In this document: one piece after another, positions 1 to 7,703 of the stretch
Position numbering within the stretch: the first letter of the stretch is position 1
Layout: the number at the start of each line of letters is the position of its first letter
Origin: Bradyrhizobium sp. 199
GTDB taxonomy: Bacteria; Pseudomonadota; Alphaproteobacteria; Rhizobiales; Xanthobacteraceae
Assembly (NCBI RefSeq): GCF_023073355.1
Contig: NZ_JADPJI010000008.1
Location: 310,001 to 374,000 of the forward strand
Direction: 5' to 3'
Length of the DNA: 64,000 bases
Notes under the pieces: generated by a model
What the model was told of the DNA's origin: nothing
The model's input: the letters and a program-made list of their open reading frames with translations, nothing else
The model's database searches: none
Position numbers and translations under genes: made by a program

Positions 1-149
1 GCGGCGCGGCCACGACGTCGTTCTGGATCGATCCGGCCGAAGAGCTGATCACCATCTTCATGACGCAGGTGCTGCCGTCGAGCGCCTACCCGCTCCGTCG
101 CGAGCTGCGCAGCATGGTCTACGCTGCGATCACCGAGAGCAATCTCTGA
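1..149 (+). CDS. Serine hydrolase (beta-lactamase-like), C-terminal fragment
   Basis: A reading frame enters from the left edge in phase with base 3 and stops at TGA 147-149, leaving only the last 48 residues. The segment FWIDPAEELITIFMTQ followed by LPSS and an arginine-containing tail matches what I know of the C-terminus of class C beta-lactamase-related serine hydrolases and esterases (CubicO/EstB group). The SxxK and YxN catalytic motifs lie outside the window, so activity cannot be judged. The gene is convergent with the TRAP permease gene that ends 50 bases away. Family assignment from the tail alone is fairly secure; substrate is unknown. Confidence 0.7.
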   Translation, partial: GAATTSFWIDPAEELITIFMTQVLPSSAYPLRRELRSMVYAAITESNL

Positions 150-198
150 GAAAAATGCACCGATCCCGCGGCATCAGAGCCGCGGGATCAAGCTTTGC

Positions 199-1518
199 TC
201 ATTTCAGCATCTCCGGCACGATCAGGCGCGGCAGGAACAGGGAAACGCTGGGCCAAATGATGAGCGCCGCCAGCACGAGCAGCATGGGGATCAGCATGAT
301 CACCGTGTCCTTCAGCGCATAGCGCAGCCGCACCCCTGCGATCGAACAGGCGATCATCAAGCACAAGCCATAAGGCGGCGTCACCAATCCGAAGGCGAGC
401 GAGACGATCGAGATGATCGCAAACTGCACCGGATGAAGGTCCACCGATTTCGCCAGCGGTTCGAGAACGGTGCCGACGATGATGATCGCCGGAATGGCGT
501 CGAGGAAGCAGCCCACCACCAGAAAGCAGAACGCGATGAAGAAGCCGGCCCCGATCGCGCCCATGCCCCAGGTCGAGACGTTGGCCAGCAGCTCCTGCGG
601 GATCCTGTAGTAAGCCAGCAGCCAGCCGAACGCGCTGGCGGTGCCCACGCAGAACAGCGCGACGCCCGCGAGACGGCCGGTGTCGAGCAAGGCCTTGTAG
701 AGTTCGCGCGCGCCGGTTTCACGGTAAAAGAATGTCGATAGCGCCACGGAATAAAGCACCGCGACGCAGGCGGATTCGGTTGCGGTGAACCACCCCAGCA
801 GGATGCCGCCGACGATGATGAACGGCGTCAGCAGCGCCGGTATCGAGCGCCAGATGGCGCAGCACATCTCCCTCCAGGTGTCCTTCGGATAGGTCGGGTA
901 ACCTCGTCGCACGGCATAGATATGCACTGTCGCCATCTGCGCTCCGGCGATCAGCAATCCCGGCACGATGCCCGCGAGATACATCGCGGCGATCGAGGTC
1001 GAGATCAGTCCACCCCACACGATCATCAGGATCGAGGGCGGGATGATGACCGCGAGCACGGCCGAGACCGCGGTGATCGCGATGGAGAACGAGAGATCGT
1101 AGCCCTCCTTGGTCTGGGCATCGATGAAGATCTTGGACTGGCTCGCCGCGTCCGCGGTGGAGGAGCCGGAGATGCCGGCAAAGAACACCGACAGCACGAC
1201 GTTGATCTGCGCCAACGACCCCGGCCAGTGCCCGACCATCGAGCGGGACAGCGCCACCAGCCGGTCGGTGATGCCGCCGATGCTCATCAAATTGGCGGTG
1301 AGCAGGAAGAACGGCACCGCCAGCAGGATGAACGAATTGTAGGCATTGAATGTTTCCTGCGCGAGCGTCATCAGCGACAAATGCGGCTCGATCAGCAGGA
1401 TCGGCACGCAGGCAAGGCCAAGCGCGAAGGCGACCGGCACGCGTATGATGAGCAGGCCAACGAAAGTACCGAACAGGACCATGGCGGCCTGTCCGGCAGA
1501 AAGAACATTGCCGCTCAT
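199..1518 (-). CDS. TRAP transporter large permease subunit (DctM family)
   Basis: 439 residues, very hydrophobic, about 12 membrane segments, the usual length for a DctM-type TRAP large subunit. The family signature GISGSSTADAASQSK lies near residue 115, and hydrophobic helices run to the C-terminus. It would form the ion-coupled translocation channel in the inner membrane together with the small subunit just upstream. Its start overlaps the end of that gene by 4 bases (ATG inside the stop region), indicating translational coupling. It is the last gene of a minus-strand P-Q-M operon. TRAP systems usually carry organic acids; the substrate cannot be read from the permease. Confidence 0.93.
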   Translation of the reverse strand: MSGNVLSAGQAAMVLFGTFVGLLIIRVPVAFALGLACVPILLIEPHLSLMTLAQETFNAYNSFILLAVPFFLLTANLMSIGGITDRLVALSRSMVGHWPGSLAQINVVLSVFFAGISGSSTADAASQSKIFIDAQTKEGYDLSFSIAITAVSAVLAVIIPPSILMIVWGGLISTSIAAMYLAGIVPGLLIAGAQMATVHIYAVRRGYPTYPKDTWREMCCAIWRSIPALLTPFIIVGGILLGWFTATESACVAVLYSVALSTFFYRETGARELYKALLDTGRLAGVALFCVGTASAFGWLLAYYRIPQELLANVSTWGMGAIGAGFFIAFCFLVVGCFLDAIPAIIIVGTVLEPLAKSVDLHPVQFAIISIVSLAFGLVTPPYGLCLMIACSIAGVRLRYALKDTVIMLIPMLLVLAALIIWPSVSLFLPRLIVPEMLK

Positions 1519-2030
1519 CGATTTGCCCCAACCAGAATTCGCATCTCGTCGACAATCTGTTCACCGGCGAACACGATCCACGTCAAGCCGGCAACCGGCC
1601 AGGCAACATGGATGAGCCAAAGCGGCAGATCGGCCAGCTCCGAAGTTCTATTCCAGGCGAAGCGGGTGAACTCCAGGCCGGCGGATACGAACACCAGCGC
1701 CAGCGCCAGCACGCCGAGCCGCGCGAGGATCCGCACCATGGCTTCGCTTCCGGGTGACAGCTCAGGCCAGACGTCGACTTCAAAATGCTGCGACTCTCTG
1801 ATGCCGACCATGGCGCCGATCATGATCGTCCAGATGAACATGAATCGCGCCATCTCCTCGGTCCAGATGTAGGACGGAATCAAAGGCGTGTAGCGCGAGA
1901 TGATCTGCAACGTGACCGGAATGACCAGAAGGCCGACAGAGGCGGCGAGCAGGATTTCCAGCAGTTTTGCATAGGCCGCCGTTGCTCGGCGCCATAGCGA
2001 CGGGTTCGGTGGCATCGATATTTCGGTCAT
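1515..2030 (-). CDS. TRAP transporter small permease subunit (DctQ family)
   Basis: 171 residues with four predicted membrane helices. The segment RYTPLIPSYIWTEEMARF followed by FIWTIMIGA is the DctQ hallmark (Arg, Trp-Thr-Glu-Glu, then a Phe/Trp-rich helix). It partners the large subunit, which it overlaps by 4 bases, and lies 84 bases downstream of the solute-binding protein gene, so the three genes form one operon read on the minus strand. Length and helix count are normal. No unusual features. Confidence 0.92.
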   Translation of the reverse strand: MTEISMPPNPSLWRRATAAYAKLLEILLAASVGLLVIPVTLQIISRYTPLIPSYIWTEEMARFMFIWTIMIGAMVGIRESQHFEVDVWPELSPGSEAMVRILARLGVLALALVFVSAGLEFTRFAWNRTSELADLPLWLIHVAWPVAGLTWIVFAGEQIVDEMRILVGANR

Positions 2031-2114
2031 TACGACTCCGGGGGATCACAATCACGCAATGGGGCAAGCCGTCTGGCTTGCCCCGACGTCCTGTCGCGTG
2101 GGCGGCGACAATTC

Positions 2115-3113
2115 TCAGACGACGTTGATCTTCTCGAAAATGCCTTCCGCACCGATTTCCTTGGCGTAGGTGGCCATCACGGGGTCGGCGAGCTTCTTCA
2201 TGGCGTCCCGCTCCTCGAAGGGGACGCGCTTGAGCTTGCCGGCCTTCTCCAGCGTGTCGAGCTTGACGACCTCCTCGCTCGACTCCAGTTGTCGGCCATA
2301 GTCGCCGGCCTCCTTGCCGGCCTTCATGATCGCGTCCTGCAAATCCTTCGGCAAGGTCTTCAGCGTCTTCACCGAGAAGCAGATCGGCCGGATCGAGACG
2401 GCGTGCTGGGTCAGGTTGAGGTGCGGAGCCACTTCGTAGAACTTCATCGCCTCGACTCCGGCCGCCTCGTTTTCGCCGGCCGATATCACGCCGTTCTGGA
2501 TCGCGTTGTAGATTTCGTTGTAGGCGATCACGGTGGGGCTCATGCCGACCGCCGCAAAGGTCTTGGACCAGATCGGCGCGCCCTGCACGCGAACCTTGAG
2601 CCCCTTGAGATCGGCGAGATTCTTGAGCGGCTTGTTGGCGAAGATGTTGCGGATGCCGCCGCCGGAATAACCGATCAGAACGACCTCGGCCTTCGCCGCG
2701 ACTTCATCGGCGATCGGCGCCAGGATGTTGGCTTCGACGACCTTGTTCATGTGATCGATGCCCTTGAACACGAAGGGCGCGTCGATGAACGGGGCGGCCT
2801 TGGCGAAGGTCGACATGTGAGCCGGCGAGACGATGCCGTAATCGACGGCCTTGCCCTGCGACATGTACTCGAAATATTGCTTCTCAAGGCCGAGCGAGGA
2901 GTTTCTGTGCAGGGTGAAGTTGACGGGCTTGCCGTAATACTTTTTCACCAGCTCCTCGAACCGGAGCAGCGCCCGGTTGAAGGCGTGGTCGTCGTTGAAC
3001 TGGACTGCACCGTTCAGGGTGACCGGCGCTTGCGCCCTGAGAATCGACGGCATGCCAATCGCAGCCGCCGCAGTTGTCGCCCCGATACTAGCGAGAAATG
3101 ATCTTCGCTTCAT
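2115..3113 (-). CDS. TRAP transporter solute-binding protein (DctP family)
   Basis: 332 residues. The N-terminus MKRRSFLASIG followed by an alanine-rich stretch and a cleavage site after LRAQA is a Tat-like or Sec signal peptide, so the mature protein is periplasmic. LKGLKVRVQ near residue 175 holds the arginine that normally salt-bridges the ligand carboxylate, and the following YNEIYNAIQNGVISAGENE segment is typical of DctP proteins. A strong Shine-Dalgarno (GGGAGGGGAGACG before ATG) supports the start. It heads the P-Q-M operon. Ligand is probably an organic acid; this is family knowledge, not seen directly. Confidence 0.92.
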   Translation of the reverse strand: MKRRSFLASIGATTAAAAIGMPSILRAQAPVTLNGAVQFNDDHAFNRALLRFEELVKKYYGKPVNFTLHRNSSLGLEKQYFEYMSQGKAVDYGIVSPAHMSTFAKAAPFIDAPFVFKGIDHMNKVVEANILAPIADEVAAKAEVVLIGYSGGGIRNIFANKPLKNLADLKGLKVRVQGAPIWSKTFAAVGMSPTVIAYNEIYNAIQNGVISAGENEAAGVEAMKFYEVAPHLNLTQHAVSIRPICFSVKTLKTLPKDLQDAIMKAGKEAGDYGRQLESSEEVVKLDTLEKAGKLKRVPFEERDAMKKLADPVMATYAKEIGAEGIFEKINVV

Positions 3114-3348
3114 CGTCTCCCCTCCCTTTGATGCTCCGCCCCTGTCGCCGGGGCGTAAGCGCAGCCGGTATGCGGCTTGCGAGAGGAAGCGTATGAAAAA
3201 CCTCGGCGGGACGGAAGTGATTTCGACTGCGCTGGCGCTACTCCTTCGTCGCAGGGCTTCCCCTGCACGGTCTGCTGCACTGCAACTCGCCTGCCGGCCC
3301 GCGGCCTAAGCGCTCAAAGGATGCGAAGACTTGCGAGGCCGAATGCTT

Positions 3349-3378
3349 GCCGACCTGTGCGTGCGCGCACAGGTCGGC
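3349..3378 (-). terminator. Perfect 12-bp stem hairpin downstream of the small-protein genes
   Basis: Left arm 3349-3360 (GCCGACCTGTGC) pairs perfectly with 3367-3378 around a 6-base loop. It begins 18 bases past the stop codon of the 26-residue ORF at 3396-3476. There is no U-run on the minus-strand side, so it may be a weak or Rho-assisted terminator or only an RNA 3'-end structure. Confidence 0.5.
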
Positions 3379-3395
3379 TGTCCTGCCAATTCAAG

Positions 3396-3476
3396 CTAGT
3401 GCATATGTCCAATCAGATAAATGCCGCCGCCGATCACCAGAACGGCCGGCACGGCCCACAAAATAAGGACTGGCAT
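3396..3476 (-). CDS. 26-residue single-pass membrane microprotein
   Basis: ATG at 3474-3476 reads MPVLILWAVPAVLVIGGGIY followed by LIGHMH and a TAG stop. It is one continuous hydrophobic helix with a glycine cluster and a histidine/methionine tail. A strong Shine-Dalgarno (GAGGAGG) precedes the start on the minus strand. It lies 12 bases after the stop of the secreted 77-residue gene, so the two are probably co-transcribed, with the hairpin at 3349-3378 ending the unit. I do not recognise a named family; the ribosome-binding site and the clean helix are the evidence. It is too short for most gene finders. Confidence 0.55.
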   Translation of the reverse strand: MPVLILWAVPAVLVIGGGIYLIGHMH

Positions 3477-3488
3477 TTGTCATCCTCC

Positions 3489-3722
3489 TCAATTTGACGT
3501 GCAAACCTTGACGGTCTTCATGCTGCTCTCCGCCTCGGTGCGCGACTTGTAGATCGTGCCCGACGGGCTGACGACGGTCATGGACGTGTCCGTCGGCTTC
3601 TTGTCGACGATCGTGCACTTCTTGGTCTTGACGTCCTGCACGACGTAGAACTCGTCTGCCGCAAATGCCGGCAGGGACAATGCGGTAACCATCAGTGCTG
3701 CGGTTGCAATTTTCAGCTTCAT
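3489..3722 (-). CDS. Small secreted hypothetical protein with two cysteines
   Basis: 77 residues starting at MKLKIATAALMVTALSLPAFA, a textbook Sec signal peptide with cleavage after AFA. The mature part has cysteines in KKCTIVDKK and in the final VKVCTSN, which could form a disulfide in the periplasm. The frame is open for 31 more codons upstream, but the AGGAGGATCCT immediately before this ATG and the signal peptide fix the start here. I recognise no characterised family; proteins of this shape are common conserved hypotheticals in Bradyrhizobium. It precedes a 26-residue membrane ORF on the same strand and is divergent from the DUF1236 gene. Confidence 0.75.
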   Translation of the reverse strand: MKLKIATAALMVTALSLPAFAADEFYVVQDVKTKKCTIVDKKPTDTSMTVVSPSGTIYKSRTEAESSMKTVKVCTSN

Positions 3723-3859
3723 AGGATCCTCCTCCAATTGCCGGGCTTCCAGCCCGATCGACTCACAAACGGGAAGAAGTGGCAATTTGTTCCGTTCCGG
3801 AGGGAACGTCGTCACGGATGGGATGTTGTTGCAGCGCTCATTCCGAGGAGGAGAACAAG

Positions 3860-4204
3860 ATGAAAAAGCTCTTGCTGGTTTCCACCGCGGCGGTCCTGAT
3901 TTCGACCGGCGCCTTCGCGCAGTCCACCGTGGTGACCACCACCGGGACCGGCCATGCGGCTGCTGTTCAGATCGAGCCGCAGTACCGAACCAGGATCAAA
4001 TCCTACGTCACCGAGCATCGCGTCCGGCCGGTGACGACCAAGGAAAGGATCGTCGTCGGTGCGGCGGTGCCGAGCGAGGTCGAACTCGAGGCCGTTCCCG
4101 CGGACTGGGGTCCCTCGCTCACCAAATATCGCTACGTCTATTCCGGCGATCGCGTAATGCTCGTCGATCCCGGCTCACGCACGGTCGTTCAGGAAATCGA
4201 TTGA
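3860..4204 (+). CDS. DUF1236 domain secreted protein
   Basis: 114 residues beginning MKKLLLVSTAAVLISTGAFA, a Sec signal peptide preceded by GAGGAGGAGAACAAG. The mature protein has the DUF1236 pattern: an RIKSYVTEHRVRPV segment, a VVGAAVPSEVELEAVP segment and a closing YRYVYSGDRVMLVDPGSRTVV motif. DUF1236 proteins are small periplasmic or envelope proteins of Rhizobiales with no established function. The frame is open upstream to 3779, but that part lacks a ribosome-binding site and would bury the signal peptide. A strong hairpin follows ten bases after the stop. Confidence 0.85.
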   Translation: MKKLLLVSTAAVLISTGAFAQSTVVTTTGTGHAAAVQIEPQYRTRIKSYVTEHRVRPVTTKERIVVGAAVPSEVELEAVPADWGPSLTKYRYVYSGDRVMLVDPGSRTVVQEID

Positions 4205-4213
4205 TCAAGGCTG

Positions 4214-4243
4214 AGGGGTGACCGCCCAGAAGCGGTCGCCCCT
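4214..4243 (+). terminator. Putative terminator hairpin after the DUF1236 gene
   Basis: Arms 4214-4225 and 4232-4243 form a 12-bp stem with one G-U pair around a 6-base loop. It starts ten bases beyond the DUF1236 stop codon. No T-run follows, so efficiency is uncertain. Confidence 0.55.
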
Positions 4244-4259
4244 ACGCGGAGTTCTGCAC

Positions 4260-4352
4260 ATGAAATCGAATCGAGAGGCTCGAATCGCCGGGCTCAGCCT
4301 GGCGGCTGTCTACGCCGCGTGTCTGTTACTGACCGCCGTCAGCATGAGCTGA
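4260..4352 (+). CDS. Possible 30-residue membrane microprotein
   Basis: ATG at 4260 opens a 30-codon frame beginning MKSNREARIAGLSLAAVYAA and ending in a hydrophobic CLLLTAVSMS, with TGA at 4350-4352. The shape is a charged N-terminus followed by one membrane helix. A weak GGAG sits eight bases before the ATG. It lies just after the terminator-like hairpin of the DUF1236 gene, so it would need its own promoter. No family recognised. Support comes only from hydropathy and the weak ribosome-binding site. Confidence 0.35.
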   Translation: MKSNREARIAGLSLAAVYAACLLLTAVSMS

Positions 4353-4494
4353 GGCGCAACCAGGCACTGCGCTGCAACATTTTGTCCCTGGACAGCTCGC
4401 CGGATGCGAAAATCGTGGCGTAGCCTAAGTCCCGCCCGTATGGTCCCCCAAAATCATAATCCGGCCGCTGCCGCCGGAACCGGGACGCCTGCGT

Positions 4495-6003
4495 TTGTCA
4501 AAGCTCACCCTGCCGGTCCGGCTCGCTCTTCTCGTCACGGGAACGATGTTGCCGCTGATCGTCTTTGCGGTCGGCATTGTCTTCTACAATTACAAGCAGG
4601 ACCGCAGCGACGCGGCCCGCCGCGTGCTGGAGAACGTGCGCAACATGCGCCTCGTTCTCGACTCCGAAGTGCAGCGGATGACCGGCGGCTTGCAGGTCCT
4701 TGCGCTCACGAATTCGCTGCGCAGCGACGACTTCGAGAACTTCCGCCGCATCGCGCTCGGTTTCGTCGAGCAATATGGCAAAGGCGGCCTGGTGCTGATC
4801 TCCGACCGCAAAGGCCGAGTGTTGTTCTCCTCCGCAACGGAAGACACTGGGAGCCTGCCGCCACGCGGCCATCTGGAGATCGTCGAAAAGGTGTTCGCGA
4901 CCAGGTCGCCGCAATATTCCGACCTGTTCACAGGCGCGATCAATGGGCGGCAGATGCTCACCGTCGAGCTTCCGGTATTCCGCGACGGCGAGGTGATCTA
5001 CGACCTCTGCTTCAGCCCGCCGCTCAGCATCTTTCAGCAGCTGGTGGAGAAGCAGCGGCCCGACCAGCTCTGGACCGTGTCCCTGCTCGACACCAAGCGC
5101 ATCGTATTTGCACGTGCGCCGAATCCGGGCGAGACCGTCGGCAAGCAGGCTTCCGGCGCACTCTATGATGCGATGTCTCGCACGTCAGAGGCCACTCTTT
5201 CGAGCGTTTCGCTTGACGGGGTCGCGCTGTCCTCCGCTTTTACCAGGTCGGAGCTGACCGGCTGGACGGTTGTGGCCGGCGTCGCCGAGAACTCGTTGAT
5301 CGCGCCGCTCTGGCGCAACATCGCGATCACCAGCCTGATCGGTGGCATCCTGCTGCTGACCGGCCTGACCTTCGCGGTCAGGATGGCAACCACGATCGCG
5401 CGCGGCGAGATGCTGCACAATCTCCTGATCGATGAGCTCAACCATCGCGTCAAGAACACCCTGGCTTTGATGCAGGCGATCGCGGTGCAGACCTTCCGCA
5501 GCGCCAGTCGGGACGAGCGGACCAAGTTCGAAGGCCGGCTCGGTGCACTGGCCGAAGCGCATAACCTTCTGAGCCAGGAGAAATGGGCGGGCTCCGAACT
5601 CCGGGACGTGATCGCCCGCGCGCTTCAACCTTTCCTGCTGAATAGCCCGGACCGCATCCGCATGACCGGTCCCGCGGTGCCGCTGTCGCCGCGGCTCGCC
5701 GTGGTGCTGTCGATGATCGTCCACGAGATCGCCACCAACGCCGCGAAATACGGCGCGCTGTCCAACGAGACCGGCCGGGTGACACTGGAATGGGAGGTCA
5801 TCGCCGATGCACCGAAGCCGCGGCTGCGGCTGATCTGGACCGAGATCGGCGGACCGCCGGTGACCGCGCCGGTGCAGCGCGGCTTCGGCTCGCGCCTGAT
5901 CGAGCGCAGCGCGCGGGATCAGCTCGGCGGCGAGGCAACCGTCGACTTCCTGCCGCGCGGCGTCGTCTGCACGGTGATCTGCACGCTTGACGAGGCGCGG
6001 TGA
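4495..6003 (+). CDS. Membrane sensor histidine kinase, HWE family
   Basis: 502 residues. A first membrane helix at about 8-30 and a second at about 277-300 bracket a roughly 240-residue periplasmic sensor region, probably Cache-like. The phosphoacceptor box ELNHRVKNTLALMQAIAVQT places His317. The N-box VHEIATNAAKYGAL (about 409-422) keeps the family histidine and IWTEIGG supplies the WxE, which together define HWE kinases. A RGFGSRLIERS glycine box completes the ATPase. The start is TTG at 4495, the first usable codon after an in-frame stop, and it keeps the first helix whole. No response regulator lies nearby, so the partner is unknown. Convergent with ccdA. Confidence 0.88.
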   Translation: MSKLTLPVRLALLVTGTMLPLIVFAVGIVFYNYKQDRSDAARRVLENVRNMRLVLDSEVQRMTGGLQVLALTNSLRSDDFENFRRIALGFVEQYGKGGLVLISDRKGRVLFSSATEDTGSLPPRGHLEIVEKVFATRSPQYSDLFTGAINGRQMLTVELPVFRDGEVIYDLCFSPPLSIFQQLVEKQRPDQLWTVSLLDTKRIVFARAPNPGETVGKQASGALYDAMSRTSEATLSSVSLDGVALSSAFTRSELTGWTVVAGVAENSLIAPLWRNIAITSLIGGILLLTGLTFAVRMATTIARGEMLHNLLIDELNHRVKNTLALMQAIAVQTFRSASRDERTKFEGRLGALAEAHNLLSQEKWAGSELRDVIARALQPFLLNSPDRIRMTGPAVPLSPRLAVVLSMIVHEIATNAAKYGALSNETGRVTLEWEVIADAPKPRLRLIWTEIGGPPVTAPVQRGFGSRLIERSARDQLGGEATVDFLPRGVVCTVICTLDEAR

Positions 6004-6014
6004 ACGGGAACGCC

Positions 6015-6746
6015 CTACCCGATCGTCTGCAATGCCGGAAACGTCTCGAGCAGCCAGATACTCACATTCGAGACCGCACCGGTGAGAAAGCCGATGCCGG
6101 TGATCACCATCAACACGCCCATGGCGCGCTCGACATTGACGAGGTGGCCCTTCATGCGTGCGAACAGGGCGGAGAACTGTTCGATCATCAGCGCGGCGAT
6201 CAGGAAGGGAATGCCGAGACCTGCGGAATACACCGCGAGCAGGCCGGCACCCTTGGTGACCGTGGCTTCAGCCGCGGCGATCGAGAGGATCGCGGCGAGG
6301 ATCGGGCCGATGCAGGGGGTCCAGCCGAAGGCGAAGGCGAGGCCCATGATATAGGCCCCCCAGAGCCCGACCGGCTTCGGGATGGGCAGCCGGCCCTCGC
6401 GCATCAACAGGCCGATGCGCGTAAGGCCGAGGAAGTGCAGGCCCATGACGATGATGACGATACCGGCGAGGATCGACAGCTCCGCCGACCAGGCACGGAT
6501 CAGGCCCCCGATCAGCGAGGCGCTGGCGCCGAGCGCTACGAACACCGTGGAGAATCCGAGCACGAACAAGAGCGCCGACATCATGATCGCGCGTTTGGAG
6601 GTCGAAGCCGGCTCGTCGCTTTCGACATGCTCGATCGAGGCGCCCGTCAGATAGATCAGATAGGGCGGAACCAGCGGCAGGACGCAAGGCGAGAGGAAGC
6701 TGACGAGGCCGGCAATCAGCGCCGCCGGGATCGAAACATTTTGCAT
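6015..6746 (-). CDS. ccdA: Cytochrome c biogenesis protein CcdA
   Basis: 243 residues, six membrane helices. The two redox cysteines sit in the family motifs FLSPCVLPLVPPYLIYLTG near the N-terminus and GWTPCIGPILAAIL in the fourth helix region. CcdA carries electrons across the inner membrane from cytoplasmic thioredoxin to periplasmic thiol-disulfide proteins such as those serving cytochrome c maturation. Length is typical for the short CcdA form without DsbD-like periplasmic domains. It stands alone here, convergent with the sensor kinase gene, whose stop is 11 bases away. The partner periplasmic thioredoxin is not in this window. Confidence 0.92.
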   Translation of the reverse strand: MQNVSIPAALIAGLVSFLSPCVLPLVPPYLIYLTGASIEHVESDEPASTSKRAIMMSALLFVLGFSTVFVALGASASLIGGLIRAWSAELSILAGIVIIVMGLHFLGLTRIGLLMREGRLPIPKPVGLWGAYIMGLAFAFGWTPCIGPILAAILSIAAAEATVTKGAGLLAVYSAGLGIPFLIAALMIEQFSALFARMKGHLVNVERAMGVLMVITGIGFLTGAVSNVSIWLLETFPALQTIG

Positions 6747-6801
6747 GATGCCGTCTGAGCCATCTCAGGTGCCGGTACGGCGCGCGGGGAATGCGCCCGG
6801 C

Positions 6802-6822
6802 CCGGAGCCGAACCGGCTCCGG
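6802..6822. repeat. Inverted repeat, 9-bp arms
   Basis: CCGGAGCCG, a 3-base loop AAC, then CGGCTCCGG. It lies between ccdA and the 88-residue hypothetical gene. It could end the transcript of the latter on the minus strand, but no U-run follows. Low-information structure. Confidence 0.4.
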
Positions 6823-6954
6823 TGTAGCCGATGCCCGGGAATGCGCAACAGAGGCGCACGAGACCAGGGCTCCTCCGGATGCCGTCTGCGATCACAGGTG
6901 CGGCATCGGGACGCGCACAAAGCTCGCCAAAAAGCGAGAGCTTCGGCGGCGCGG

Positions 6955-7221
6955 CTATTTCACCACGCGGAGCAGCGGACGCCGGGGCTGGTCCTGCGTC
7001 TGCTTGGAGGGGGACGGCGGCTCGCTCGCAGCGCTCCGCAACATTTCGTCGCACAGTGCCTTCAGATCGGCGCTGTCGATTCCTTTGAGTTTCATCCTGA
7101 CGTCGAGGATGGCGATGGACAGCAGCTCGGCCGACTCACGGCTGTCGCACGCGTTGAGCACCCTGCGGCACTCCTCGAGCGTTTCCAGCACCGACTGCAA
7201 CTGTTCGTCTGAATGCGACAC
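6955..7221 (-). CDS. Small soluble hypothetical protein
   Basis: 88 residues from a GTG start (7219-7221) preceded by GGAAAG seven bases upstream. The sequence begins MSHSDEQLQSVLETLEECRR and continues as amphipathic, mostly alpha-helical segments rich in Leu, Glu and Asp, then a Pro/Ser/Gln-rich linker and a basic PLLRVVK end. The frame is open for 27 more codons upstream to 7302, but that part is arginine-rich and looks non-coding. I recognise no family. It might be a small cytoplasmic helical regulator or chaperone-like protein; that is only a guess from composition. Confidence 0.6.
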   Translation of the reverse strand: MSHSDEQLQSVLETLEECRRVLNACDSRESAELLSIAILDVRMKLKGIDSADLKALCDEMLRSAASEPPSPSKQTQDQPRRPLLRVVK

Positions 7222-7703
7222 CGGCGTTCTTTCCGTTAATTCGGCCTGCGAGACGTGGTTGTGGCGACCCCTTCGGCCCCCACGGAATACCGAAGATAAC
7301 ATGAGGCCGCTGCGCCTCCGAACCTGAATTCAGTCGGTTTAAGCCTTGGAACCGCAATTCCGGCCAACATCGCTGCGCTGCTCAGCTGGCCATTGTCGAA
7401 GCGGTCCGAAAGGAAACGCCCGGCGCGCTGTGATTGATCCCTCGAGGGAGGCGACGCCGGCTCTTGCGCAAAGTCATTCCTTGCGAACAGCGCCTGCAAT
7501 CCCGCAGCCATTTGACGGCTCGCAACGGAACACACGCCACACCCCTCATCCGGGCAGATAGTCCGCCCGATTCCCCAGCTTTGGCAGCACTCTAATACCA
7601 CCTACGAGTAGTAAGGATGACGTTCAAAACTCAACGTCCCCCAACCCGCAGTGGTTGTGGTTTGCGCCAGATTCTGCCAGTTTAGCGACCCGAAGGGACT
7701 TGT
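7222..7703. other. Intergenic region before the LysR gene
   Basis: About 480 bases with no convincing gene. Frames on either strand (for example 7236-7601 minus) have arginine/serine-rich, family-less translations. The right end, roughly 7600-7700, should hold the promoter and operator of the LysR/XRE unit; CGAAGGGACTTGT just before 7704 is the ribosome-binding region. I cannot pick out a definite promoter. Confidence 0.6.

Noticed and set aside
7236..7601. Minus-strand frame between the small hypothetical and LysR genes
   Set aside because: Composition and lack of any ribosome-binding site or family; probably non-coding.
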